Source of the DNA: Bacillota bacterium
GTDB taxonomy: Bacteria > Bacillota > Clostridia > Acetivibrionales > DTU013
Length of the DNA: 9,515 nt
Assembly (NCBI GenBank): GCA_023435925.1
Contig: JAEZLF010000171.1
Location: forward strand, 1 to 9,515
Direction of reading: 5' to 3'
Shown here: piece by piece, positions 1-6,238 of the stretch
How the letters are laid out: every line of letters starts with the position of its first letter
How positions within the stretch are numbered: position 1 is the first letter of the stretch
Program-made: the position numbers and the translations under genes
Notes under the pieces: model-generated
The model's input: the letters and a program-made list of their open reading frames with translations, nothing else
What the model was told of the DNA's origin: nothing
Database searches by the model: none

Positions 1-1508
1 TACTTCGCGTTGAGGAAAGCATTGAGCTGCTTATTCACTTCTGCAATGACAGCGTCAATTCCTCCATCTTTGAGCTTCTTGTTAAACTCAGGAAGCACTG
101 TAGCCGGATCGGAAGCACCTGTGACCAACCCTGTGTTGTACTGATCCGCAAGGTTGTTGAGGGTAGCCATCTGAGTCTTGACAGGATCAAAATCGGGTGC
201 ATAGCCAAGGATCGGCAGACCTTCAGCCCTGTTAAACCTCGGGAACATCCTTGTATATTTGTCGGCAGGATCGCTGTCCTTCAGAGGCAGTATGTTTACA
301 TTGGCCATACCATAAACCCATGGTGAGAAACCATTGTTCGGCTTCATTACTATTCTGTCGTCGTCTTTCGTATAATGCACGCCTTCAACACCGTAAGCAA
401 GCAGTGCACGCAGTTCTGGATCGGTATTAACGAGGTTCAGCAGCATGACAGCTCTGTCCGGATTCTTTGAAGTGACTGAAACCGCATTCATAGCGCCGCG
501 GGCGGACGTAGTGGAGATAATACCCGCCTGAACCGGCTTAACAGTAAACTTATAGTTGTACTGATCGGTCAGTGAGTTTTCATCGCCTGGAACATACGGG
601 AAAATATCAAATGCCCACTGCCCGGAAGCTCTTGTATTCTGCCAGGTTTCACTCATAACCTGATTATTGGCAATCGCCGCAGGATTAATATATCCGGCTT
701 CGTAATACTTGTGCATCGTCTCGCAATATTCCTTGTATGCGGGGCTTGCATTACGGTTGAAGAATGACTTGGCGGATTTGGAAGGATGAACCGGATCGAA
801 TTCATATCCAACCAGCAGCTTGTTCTCCATTTGGTCTGTATTTGTAAACGCTCTCATCCAAACGGTATAGTCGCAGTTGATCGGATAGAAATCCTTGCCT
901 TCGCCTTCCTTGATTTTCTTCAGCAACGGCTCAAGGTCCTTCAGGTTTGATGTTATTTGACTCGCATCAATCTTATACTTGTCGAGAATCCTCTTGTTGA
1001 AGAGGAAATGATACTGCTGTGCGATTTCCTTGTATGTCGGAATAGCATAAATGCCTTTACCCTTCTTGCCGTCCGTCGTGGCAGCTTGTGCCAGAACTTG
1101 AGGCAGGGTCTTGAACAGGTTTGGAGCACAGCTTGCAAGCAAATTCTTCTTTGGATCGTCAAGGCGTACAAAAGCACCCTTCTTTGCAGTCGCTTGATAC
1201 GTGTTGGCAGTCCAGCTGCAGGTGAAGTAGATGTCGATCGGAGCGCCGCCGTTGAGCGCCAGAGTCTGCTTCTGGTCATATGTGCCCCAGCCTTCCCACT
1301 TCATCTCAAGCTCGGCGTTAATCTTCTTTTTGAGCAATGCATTTACTTTTGCCATGACTGCTTTGTCGTCTTTTACGTTACTTCCATGCATCATCCAGGT
1401 TAGCTTTACAAATTTTGACGTGCTTGGTTTCGCGGGAGCCGCTGCGGCAGAGACACACAGGGACAACACCAGTGTAATGCAGATCACGATTGCCAGAATT
1501 TTTTTCAT
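1..1508 (-). CDS. Extracellular sugar-binding protein of an ABC importer (family 1 SBP with DUF3502-like C-terminus)
   Basis: Captures an oligosaccharide or sugar outside the membrane and passes it to the two permeases encoded just upstream (2577-3569 and 1638-2564). I translated 502 sense codons. The last two bases at the window edge read TA, so the stop codon is almost certainly completed by the next base outside. Residues 1-24 form a signal peptide: MKK, a hydrophobic core, then an Ala-rich end (VSAAAA). The mature part has the mixed alpha/beta composition of family 1 SBPs. The C-terminal ~50 residues (YNTGLVTGASDP, then LPEFNKKLKDGGID, ending NKQLNAFLNAK) resemble the end of LplA/LipO-type proteins carrying DUF3502. 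The start is fixed by AAGGAG 8 nt upstream. Oddity: the Cys residues at 10 and 18 lack a proper lipobox (LSLC), so lipid anchoring is doubtful. The family call is firm; the substrate is unknown. Confidence 0.88.
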   Translation of the reverse strand, partial: MKKILAIVICITLVLSLCVSAAAAPAKPSTSKFVKLTWMMHGSNVKDDKAVMAKVNALLKKKINAELEMKWEGWGTYDQKQTLALNGGAPIDIYFTCSWTANTYQATAKKGAFVRLDDPKKNLLASCAPNLFKTLPQVLAQAATTDGKKGKGIYAIPTYKEIAQQYHFLFNKRILDKYKIDASQITSNLKDLEPLLKKIKEGEGKDFYPINCDYTVWMRAFTNTDQMENKLLVGYEFDPVHPSKSAKSFFNRNASPAYKEYCETMHKYYEAGYINPAAIANNQVMSETWQNTRASGQWAFDIFPYVPGDENSLTDQYNYKFTVKPVQAGIISTTSARGAMNAVSVTSKNPDRAVMLLNLVNTDPELRALLAYGVEGVHYTKDDDRIVMKPNNGFSPWVYGMANVNILPLKDSDPADKYTRMFPRFNRAEGLPILGYAPDFDPVKTQMATLNNLADQYNTGLVTGASDPATVLPEFNKKLKDGGIDAVIAEVNKQLNAFLNAK

Positions 1509-1516
1509 AGTCTTCA

Positions 1517-1522
1517 CTCCTT
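1517..1522 (-). promoter_or_regulatory. Shine-Dalgarno site of the first solute-binding protein gene
   Basis: The minus strand reads AAGGAG with 8 nt before ATG at 1506-1508. It is a strong, well-spaced ribosome binding site that supports the chosen start and fits the high expression expected of a binding protein at the end of its operon. Confidence 0.75.
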
Positions 1523-1560
1523 AACTTAAACTTTATTTATGTAAGCGGCAATTCAAGGCA

Positions 1561-1604
1561 TGATCAAATAATAACTTCCCTATTTTGAGATAGCTAATTG
1601 ATCA
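1561..1604. repeat. Interrupted inverted repeat in the gap between the LplC-like permease and the binding-protein gene
   Basis: The outer arms TGATCAAATA (1561-1570) and TAATTGATCA (1595-1604) pair at 9 of 10 positions. An inner CTAT (1580-1583) and ATAG (1590-1593) can pair around a 6-nt loop. It lies inside the 129-nt gap (1509-1637) between the two cistrons. It could be an RNA structure that affects the 3' end or stability of the permease part of the message relative to the binding-protein part. No T-run follows it, so a simple intrinsic terminator is unlikely. No convincing second promoter was seen in the gap; TTGATC followed by a TTACAT-like box is weak. Confidence 0.4.
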
Positions 1605-1637
1605 TTCCCTAATGTCGGATACATCTGTGTTATTCCA

Positions 1638-2564
1638 TCAGCCCTTTACCGAGCCGACCGTAAGGCCGGCTACAACATAACGCTGGAAGAACGGATACGC
1701 GCACGCTATGGGTATGACTATCAGTACGACGACGGCCATACGGAAGCTCTGTGTCGGCAGTTTCGTCATGTCGACGACCGACTCTAGCCCTCTTCCTGAA
1801 TTTGCCGCCAGGAATTCAATCTGGCTTTGCAGCTGCCAGAGCAGATACTGGAGCGGATAAAAACTGTTGTCGTCTATGTATATCAAGGCGCTGAACCAGT
1901 CGTTCCAATACGCCAGAACCGTCAGAAGAGCAACGGTGGCAATACCCGGTTTTGATATGGGTATGACAACCTTCAGCAGCGTGTTGTATTCTCCGCTGCC
2001 GTCAATGGTTGCGGCTTCAATGATCGAATCCGGTACGCTGGACTGAAAGAACGTGCGCATGATAATGAAGTTGAATGGGTTTACAAGCAGAGGAACGATA
2101 AGCGCCCAGTAATTATTGCTCAAGCCCAGCATTACTCTGCTTACCTGGTATGTGGGGGCAAGCCCGCCTGTAAACATCATGGTAAATACCGCGAATAACG
2201 TGAAGAATCTGCGAAATATGAAGTCTCTGCGATATAGCGCATATGAGTATAAAATACAGATTGCGACACTTGCGAGAGTACCCGTAACCGAAACAAATAT
2301 GCTGTTGAAGTAGGAAAGCCAAAGCTGTCTTCCCATATCGAAAACGTATTTGTAGCCATCCAGCGACCACGATTGCGGAATGAAGGAAAACCCTATATTT
2401 ATTATGCTCTGCTTGGATGTAAATGAAATAATAATGCAAAAGATAAATGGTATAATACACGTCAACGCAAAGGCCAAAAGAATAATGTGCAGTATTATTT
2501 CCGAGGGTAAGCTAATCGCACCTAAACGAGAATTACGTTTTCTTTTAATCATCGTAGCGTTCAT
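1638..2564 (-). CDS. Carbohydrate ABC transporter permease, LplC/YtcP-like (MalG type)
   Basis: An integral membrane subunit of a sugar importer, paired with the permease encoded immediately upstream. It has 308 residues, the usual size. There is a basic cytoplasmic N-terminus, a first membrane segment at about 23-48, and about five more (around 85-110, 118-138, 152-172, 208-230 and 276-296). The ATPase-docking EAA loop is at 183-206 (EAATIDGSGEYNTLL then PISKP, with the key Gly at 189). It ends GLTVGSVKG, as LplC-type proteins do. The start at 2562-2564 has AGGAGG with 9 nt spacing on the minus strand. The stop codon of the preceding permease lies inside this Shine-Dalgarno sequence, so the two are probably translationally coupled. 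The internal Met5 is a possible but less well supported start. Confidence 0.92.
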   Translation of the reverse strand: MNATMIKRKRNSRLGAISLPSEIILHIILLAFALTCIIPFIFCIIISFTSKQSIINIGFSFIPQSWSLDGYKYVFDMGRQLWLSYFNSIFVSVTGTLASVAICILYSYALYRRDFIFRRFFTLFAVFTMMFTGGLAPTYQVSRVMLGLSNNYWALIVPLLVNPFNFIIMRTFFQSSVPDSIIEAATIDGSGEYNTLLKVVIPISKPGIATVALLTVLAYWNDWFSALIYIDDNSFYPLQYLLWQLQSQIEFLAANSGRGLESVVDMTKLPTQSFRMAVVVLIVIPIACAYPFFQRYVVAGLTVGSVKG

Positions 2565-2572
2565 TTGCGGTT

Positions 2573-2579
2573 CCTCCTA
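2573..2579 (-). promoter_or_regulatory. Shine-Dalgarno site overlapping the stop codon of the upstream permease
   Basis: The minus strand reads TAGGAGG. TAG (2577-2579) ends the LplB-like gene, and AGGAGG (2573-2578) is the ribosome binding site of the LplC-like gene. The merged signals imply that ribosomes finishing the first permease help start the second, which would keep the two subunits in balance. Confidence 0.75.
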
Positions 2580-3569
2580 AAACATCGCGCTGTCCGGCTC
2601 TACCTTACGGACAATCGTATTTGTAATCATTACAAGGACAAATCCCACGGCGCTCTGGAATAGGCCTGCAGCGGTGCTCATGCCGATATCGCCGGTGCTC
2701 ATAAGCGCCCGGTATACATAGGTATCAACCACTTGAGTAACAGGAATCAACGCACCGGTATTCATAGGCACAGTGTAGAAAAGTCCGAAATCGGAGTTGA
2801 ATATTTTTCCTACATTGATAATCAACAGAACAACAATCAGCGTAGTTAAATGAGGAAGTGTGACATGGCGTATTTGCTGCCATTTTGAAGCACCATCGAT
2901 CCTGGCGGCTTCATACAGGCTCGTGTCAATACCGACAATGGCTGCCATATACAGTACAACCGTATAACCGACATTCTTCCACATATGGGCAAATACAATA
3001 AGGTATGGCCACGGCTTGGTATCGTTGTACCACCCGGTCTGAGTTATTGCCGCGTTCTTGAACAAATGCACCAGCAAGCCGTCGTCAGGCGCCAGGAAAG
3101 CGTATAAAAAGTAACTGGCTACTACCCAACTCAAAAAGAACGGGAAGAACATCATCGTCTGATAGGTTTTCATCAAGCGCTTTGTAGTAAGCTCGCTCAT
3201 CATGATCGCGAAAGTCACCGAAATGATTGTACCTAAAATGATAAATACAATATTGTAGGCTATCGTATTAAAAAGCATATACCAACAGTCCCTTGTGGCA
3301 AACAGAAATTCGAAGTTTTGCAGTCCTACCCAGGGACTATGTATGATGTTATTGAGCAGGGTGGGATTATCGTAATAAATCTCAAAGTTTTGAAAAGCCA
3401 TCACAATGCCAAACATCGGCAGGTACCGCAGCAGTAAAAGCCAGATCGCGCCGGGCAACACCATGGACAACAGTATTAAGGTTTTTTTATGCCTCTGAAA
3501 ACTCCCATGTTTCAGTACTGTTGTTCTTTCTAAAGCAATCCCGCTTGAATTCATCATATTTTGAATCAT
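2577..3569 (-). CDS. Carbohydrate ABC transporter permease, LplB-like (MalF type)
   Basis: First subunit of the sugar importer's membrane channel. It has 330 residues. The N-terminus is basic (RHKKT at 26-30), followed by a membrane segment at about 30-48 and the family-typical RYLPMFGIVMAFQNF stretch (48-62). Further segments are near 98-125, 138-160, 188-213, 242-256 and 298-320. The EAA loop is at 220-241 (EAARIDGASKWQQIRHV, TLPHL), with conserved Asp225 and Gly226. The C-terminus has the NTIVRKVEPDSAMF pattern common in LplB proteins. It is the first substantial cistron of a leftward operon followed by the LplC-like permease and the binding protein. The start at 3567-3569 has AAGGCAGG upstream; Met5 and Met6 are alternatives. 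The start codon overlaps the end of a possible leader ORF. No ATPase gene is present here. The function is firm, the sugar unknown. Confidence 0.92.
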   Translation of the reverse strand: MIQNMMNSSGIALERTTVLKHGSFQRHKKTLILLSMVLPGAIWLLLLRYLPMFGIVMAFQNFEIYYDNPTLLNNIIHSPWVGLQNFEFLFATRDCWYMLFNTIAYNIVFIILGTIISVTFAIMMSELTTKRLMKTYQTMMFFPFFLSWVVASYFLYAFLAPDDGLLVHLFKNAAITQTGWYNDTKPWPYLIVFAHMWKNVGYTVVLYMAAIVGIDTSLYEAARIDGASKWQQIRHVTLPHLTTLIVVLLIINVGKIFNSDFGLFYTVPMNTGALIPVTQVVDTYVYRALMSTGDIGMSTAAGLFQSAVGFVLVMITNTIVRKVEPDSAMF

Positions 3570-3607
3570 ATCAAACCTGCCTTTTTATTCCAATTAATAA
3601 AGCTCAT
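3566..3607 (-). CDS. Possible 13-codon leader ORF coupled to the permease operon
   Basis: The minus strand has ATG at 3605-3607, preceded by CCGGAG with a short 4-nt spacer. It encodes MSFINWNKKAGLI and then TGA. That TGA overlaps the ATG of the LplB-like permease as ATGA (3566-3569). Such an overlap is a typical arrangement for translational coupling. The peptide has no recognisable motif, the spacing is short, and an ORF this small can occur by chance, so this is a candidate only. Confidence 0.28.
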   Translation of the reverse strand: MSFINWNKKAGLI

Positions 3608-3671
3608 AGATCTCCGGATTTGCAAGGTCTTTTGTCCGTTTAGCAGCTCCGGATACCGGAAACTGTTGAGC

Positions 3672-3700
3672 ATGATATAAGTATATTCGGGGTTTGGTAA
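3672..3700 (-). promoter_or_regulatory. Putative sigma-A promoter of the importer operon
   Basis: The minus strand reads TTACCA (3695-3700, 4 of 6 to consensus), a 17-nt spacer, then TATCAT (3672-3677, 5 of 6). Transcription would begin near 3665, giving a leader of about 95 nt before the LplB-like start. The 19-nt element found upstream of the other two promoters is not at the matching position here. Confidence 0.5.
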
Positions 3701-3735
3701 GAAGAAAATGCCATTAACTTGTTATTTCTTGTATT

Positions 3736-3751
3736 ATATTGGTACAAATCT
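3736..3751. repeat. Direct repeat, copy 1 (ATATTGGTACAAATCT)
   Basis: Matches 3855-3870 at 15 of 16 positions, including an exact 11-nt core GGTACAAATCT. This copy lies between the two divergent promoters of the region. Confidence 0.5.
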
Positions 3752-3773
3752 TTCTTGTTACACAAATAACAAT

Positions 3774-3792
3774 ATTGAACAAAATATGCCAA
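3774..3792 (+). promoter_or_regulatory. Candidate activator-binding site upstream of the phosphohexomutase promoter
   Basis: ATTGAACAAAATATGCCAA is 17 of 19 identical to the element at 8206-8224. In both places exactly 33 nt separate it from a TATAAT box, which puts it just upstream of the -35 position. That suits a class I or II activator such as the AraC-type regulator encoded at 5423-6238. The assignment to that regulator is inference. Confidence 0.55.
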
Positions 3793-3802
3793 AGTAGACC
3801 TG

Positions 3803-3831
3803 TTTCAAATATCGTTCACTGCTTTTATAAT
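3803..3831 (+). promoter_or_regulatory. Putative promoter of the phosphohexomutase gene
   Basis: A perfect -10 TATAAT is at 3826-3831. At 17-nt spacing the -35 is only TTTCAA (3803-3808), matching consensus at 3 of 6. A strong -10 with a weak -35 suggests dependence on an activator, and the 19-nt element ends 10 nt before this -35. The transcript would start near 3838. Confidence 0.6.
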
Positions 3832-3854
3832 GAAAGCCAAATGGAGAACCGCAG

Positions 3855-3870
3855 ATATCGGTACAAATCT
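3855..3870. repeat. Direct repeat, copy 2 (ATATCGGTACAAATCT)
   Basis: Partner of 3736-3751 with one mismatch. This copy lies in the predicted 5' leader of the phosphohexomutase transcript, about 18 nt before its Shine-Dalgarno sequence. Confidence 0.5.
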
Positions 3871-3887
3871 CCAAAAATATGTAACTT

Positions 3888-3894
3888 AAGGTGG
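3888..3894 (+). promoter_or_regulatory. Shine-Dalgarno site deciding among three tandem ATG codons
   Basis: AAGGTGG is followed by G and then ATGATGATG (3896-3904). The gap to the third ATG (3902) is 7 nt, to the second 4 nt and to the first 1 nt. The third ATG therefore has the best spacing, and it also gives the family-typical N-terminus MIKFGTGGWRA. Confidence 0.7.
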
Positions 3895-3901
3895 GATGAT
3901 G

Positions 3902-5314
3902 ATGATCAAATTTGGGACCGGCGGTTGGAGGGCATTGATTGGAGAAGAATTTACGAAGGAGAACGTATCCATACTGGCCCAGGCTGTCGCTAATCTTATG
4001 AATAAAAAGAGCTGTACGGAAAATGGATTCGTTATAGGATATGACAGGCGCTTCCTTTCAGACAAGGCAGCCGTATGGATCGCCGAAGTAATGGCGGGAA
4101 ACGGTATAAAGGTTTATTTTATTGATAAGGTTGCTCCTACCCCTCTTGTAATGTTCACTGTCAAATACCTGCTTGCGGAATATGGCTGCGCAATTACTGC
4201 AAGCCATAACCCAGCCGATTACAATGGTGTAAAAGTGTTCACCAAAGGTGGCAGAGATGCAAATGAGGAGGTCACTGCGGAAATTGAAGCAAGCATTGCA
4301 AAAGTAGACTCCCAAAACATAAAGCGAATGGATTATGTGCAGGGTCACAAAACCGGCATCATACAGATAATCGATCCTTTTAACGAGTACATCGATACCA
4401 TCCTTGGCATGATCAATGTGGAAGCTATAAAGAACAGGAGGCTGAAGGTTGTACTGGATCCCATGTTCGGAGTTTCAAAAACCTGCCTGCAAACCATTCT
4501 GATTACTTCAAGATGCGAACTGGCTGTCATCAATGACAGGCATGATACGTTGTTCGGCGGAAGGCTTCCTTCTCCCGGTACACATACGTTGAATCACCTG
4601 CGGAATATTGTAGTGGAACAGGGCTATGACATAGGTATCGGTACGGACGGCGATGCCGACCGCCTTGGAATAATCGACGAAAAGGGCGATTTTATCCATC
4701 CCAACAACATTCTCGCACTTCTCTACTATTACCTGTTGAAATACAAGGGCTGGAAGGGTGGTGTAGTAAGAAACATAGCCACTACGCACCTTCTGGATAA
4801 TATCGCAGCCGGCTTCGGGGAAGAGTGCCATGAAGTGCCGGTAGGCTTCAAACACATCAGTTTCATGATGGATGAGAAAAAAGCGCTTATCGGCGGTGAA
4901 AGCAGCGGCGGCCTGACCATACGCGGGCATATCAGCGGTAAGGACGGAATCTTTGCGGCCAGTCTGTTGATCGAACTGCTGAGTATTACCGGCAAAAGCC
5001 TGTCAGCTTTACTTGAGGAAGTAAACAGGACCTACGGCACTTTTTACATGTCAGAGAATGATCTGCGGTTTGATGCCGAAACGAAAACCAGGCTTGTAAG
5101 AAAGTTGTTTGAACAGAAGGAAGTTCCGGATCTGGGCTTTGATATCGCCCGTATCAGCTACCTTGACGGGCTCAAGCTCTACTTCGCAAACGGCGGCTGG
5201 ATCGTTGTAAGATTCTCCGGCACGGAACCGCTGCTGCGCATATTCGCCGAGATGTCCAATGAGGCTGATGCGGCTGCAGTCACTGACTGTATGAAGAAGT
5301 TTCTGAGCTTATAA
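3902..5314 (+). CDS. Alpha-D-phosphohexomutase (phosphoglucomutase/phosphomannomutase family)
   Basis: A cytoplasmic enzyme that moves phosphate between C1 and C6 of hexoses, most likely glucose-1-phosphate to glucose-6-phosphate. It has 470 residues from the third ATG (472 from the first), normal for the family. All four active-site elements are present, numbered from the first ATG: the catalytic serine loop TASHNP (101-106, Ser103), the Mg-binding DGDADR (251-256), the sugar-recognition loop GGESSGG (333-339) and the C-terminal phosphate-binding loop RFSGTEP (439-445). The N-terminal KFGTGGWR is also typical. It is a single gene under its own promoter, divergent from an importer operon and convergent with the two-component system. 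The setting suggests it feeds glucose-1-phosphate from imported sugars into glycolysis. Whether glucose, mannose or both are used cannot be told from the sequence. Confidence 0.93.
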   Translation: MIKFGTGGWRALIGEEFTKENVSILAQAVANLMNKKSCTENGFVIGYDRRFLSDKAAVWIAEVMAGNGIKVYFIDKVAPTPLVMFTVKYLLAEYGCAITASHNPADYNGVKVFTKGGRDANEEVTAEIEASIAKVDSQNIKRMDYVQGHKTGIIQIIDPFNEYIDTILGMINVEAIKNRRLKVVLDPMFGVSKTCLQTILITSRCELAVINDRHDTLFGGRLPSPGTHTLNHLRNIVVEQGYDIGIGTDGDADRLGIIDEKGDFIHPNNILALLYYYLLKYKGWKGGVVRNIATTHLLDNIAAGFGEECHEVPVGFKHISFMMDEKKALIGGESSGGLTIRGHISGKDGIFAASLLIELLSITGKSLSALLEEVNRTYGTFYMSENDLRFDAETKTRLVRKLFEQKEVPDLGFDIARISYLDGLKLYFANGGWIVVRFSGTEPLLRIFAEMSNEADAAAVTDCMKKFLSL

Positions 5315-5373
5315 CGCCTCGGTTCAAAATGAAATTTTTCGTTTGTAGAAAAATTTCATAACCTCAGCGGCGT
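5314..5373. terminator. Long imperfect hairpin between convergent genes, probable terminator
   Basis: A perfect 12-bp stem, ATGAAATTTTTC (5329-5340) with GAAAAATTTCAT (5348-5359), closes a 7-nt loop. It is extended outward by GGTT (5321-5324) with AACC (5360-5363) and by ACGCC (5314-5318) with GGCGT (5369-5373). It begins on the last base of the phosphohexomutase stop codon. Reading leftward, TTTT follows the central stem, so it fits best as a terminator for the two-component operon. It may act in both directions. Confidence 0.55.
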
Positions 5374-5376
5374 TTC

Positions 5377-5405
5377 AACGAGGTGGGGGACATCTTGGCC
5401 TCGTT
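5377..5405. repeat. Second inverted repeat in the convergent gap
   Basis: AACGAGG (5377-5383) and CCTCGTT (5399-5405) form a perfect 7-bp stem with a 15-nt loop. It sits between the large hairpin and the end of the response-regulator gene. No T-run follows on either strand. It may help end transcription or be a remnant of a repeat element. Confidence 0.45.
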
Positions 5406-5422
5406 ATAGGCCCTCGGATGGC

Positions 5423-6238
5423 TCAGCCATGGCTGTTCTTGTATTCCATTGGCGTTAGTCCGGTGACTTTTTTAAAGGTTTTCGTAAAATATGGGATATC
5501 TGTAAACCCGACAGCGCCGGCTATTTCATAAATTTTATATTTGGGGTCCTGTAGCAGCTTTTTGGCATTTTCGACCCTGATATGGTTCAGGATATTGATG
5601 AAGTTGTCACCTGTTTCCTTTTTCAGCAGCTTGCTTAGATACCAGGTACTTACATAGACTTCATCGGAAACCGTTTTCAGATTAAGATCACGGTAATAAT
5701 TGGCCTTCATATAGGATAAAGCTTTTCCGACGAGGTAGGTGGGGTTCCCTTGACCCTCCTCGGCCTTTTCCCTGTCGGGATGCTCTGTTTCAGTCTGTTC
5801 CAATCCATAGTATTCCTTGACCCTCTTTTCCAGGTTGCTGTATATTTCGTTTTTAGACCTATCCGATTTGATTTCTTTTACAGCTTCGCAGATTGCGAGC
5901 ATCAGGTCCCCCGACCGTACAGGCTTCAGTAAAAATCTGAAAGCGCCTTGCTTTACGGCCTCCTGAGCATATTCAAAATCCCTGAAACCCGTCAGTATGA
6001 TGACTTTGCATGGAAGCTTCATTTCCCTTAAACGGGCCATCATTTGAAGCCCGTCCACACCGGGCATTCTGATATCGGTAAAAATCAGCTCCGGCTTCAG
6101 CGACAATGCAGCTTTCAACCCTGAGGCCCCGTCCTCCGCCTCACCTATGATGGTGCAATCCACGCTCTCCCAGTCGATAGTCTTTTTCAGGCCTTCCCGG
6201 ATAATTTCCTCATCATCGATGATCATCACCTTAACCAT
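5423..6238 (-). CDS. AraC-type response regulator, YesN-like
   Basis: DNA-binding partner of the sensor kinase encoded just upstream. It has 271 residues. The receiver domain spans about 1-120, with the acidic pair Asp8-Asp9, the phosphorylation site Asp55 (TDIRMPG), Thr83 and Lys105 (LLKPV). A charged, Gln/Glu-rich linker follows (about 122-165), then a C-terminal AraC-type domain (about 169-270) with two helix-turn-helix units; the second reads YEIAGAVGFTDIPYFTKTF, followed by the signature-like GLTPMEY. All key receiver residues are intact. It is compact compared with longer YesN proteins that have a large middle region. The start codon lies 8 nt inside the kinase gene, with GAGGTGG upstream, so the two are translationally coupled. 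Relatives usually activate neighbouring sugar-transport genes; the 19-nt elements at 3774 and 8206 are its candidate sites. Confidence 0.93.
   Translation of the reverse strand: MVKVMIIDDEEIIREGLKKTIDWESVDCTIIGEAEDGASGLKAALSLKPELIFTDIRMPGVDGLQMMARLREMKLPCKVIILTGFRDFEYAQEAVKQGAFRFLLKPVRSGDLMLAICEAVKEIKSDRSKNEIYSNLEKRVKEYYGLEQTETEHPDREKAEEGQGNPTYLVGKALSYMKANYYRDLNLKTVSDEVYVSTWYLSKLLKKETGDNFINILNHIRVENAKKLLQDPKYKIYEIAGAVGFTDIPYFTKTFKKVTGLTPMEYKNSHG

Larger units (their letters stand above)
3570..3895. other. Divergent intergenic control region between the importer operon and the phosphohexomutase gene
   Basis: 326 nt without an established gene. It holds a leftward promoter (3672-3700), a rightward promoter (3803-3831), a 19-nt candidate operator (3774-3792), a 16-nt direct repeat (3736-3751 and 3855-3870), a small inverted repeat TTGTTA/TAACAA (3755-3760 and 3767-3772) and the possible leader ORF. 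In the leftward leader, TCCGG/CCGGA (3648-3652 and 3656-3660) can pair around 3 nt, and CTCCGGAT occurs twice (3612-3619 and 3647-3654). I saw no riboswitch or T-box pattern. Confidence 0.6.

Noticed and set aside
957..1403. Open frame of 148 codons on the plus strand, opposite the first binding-protein gene
   Set aside because: It is antisense to a clearly coding frame, has no ribosome binding site or recognisable domain, and its Cys/Leu-rich composition is what an antisense frame gives.
3672..3735. A third copy of the 19-nt element at the importer operon promoter
   Set aside because: The position 33 nt upstream of TATCAT on the minus strand matches at only about 5 of 18 bases, which is no better than chance.
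3570..3895. Riboswitch or T-box leader
   Set aside because: I looked for long conserved stems, a T-box-like sequence and terminator/antiterminator pairs on both strands. Only short repeats and small stems were found.
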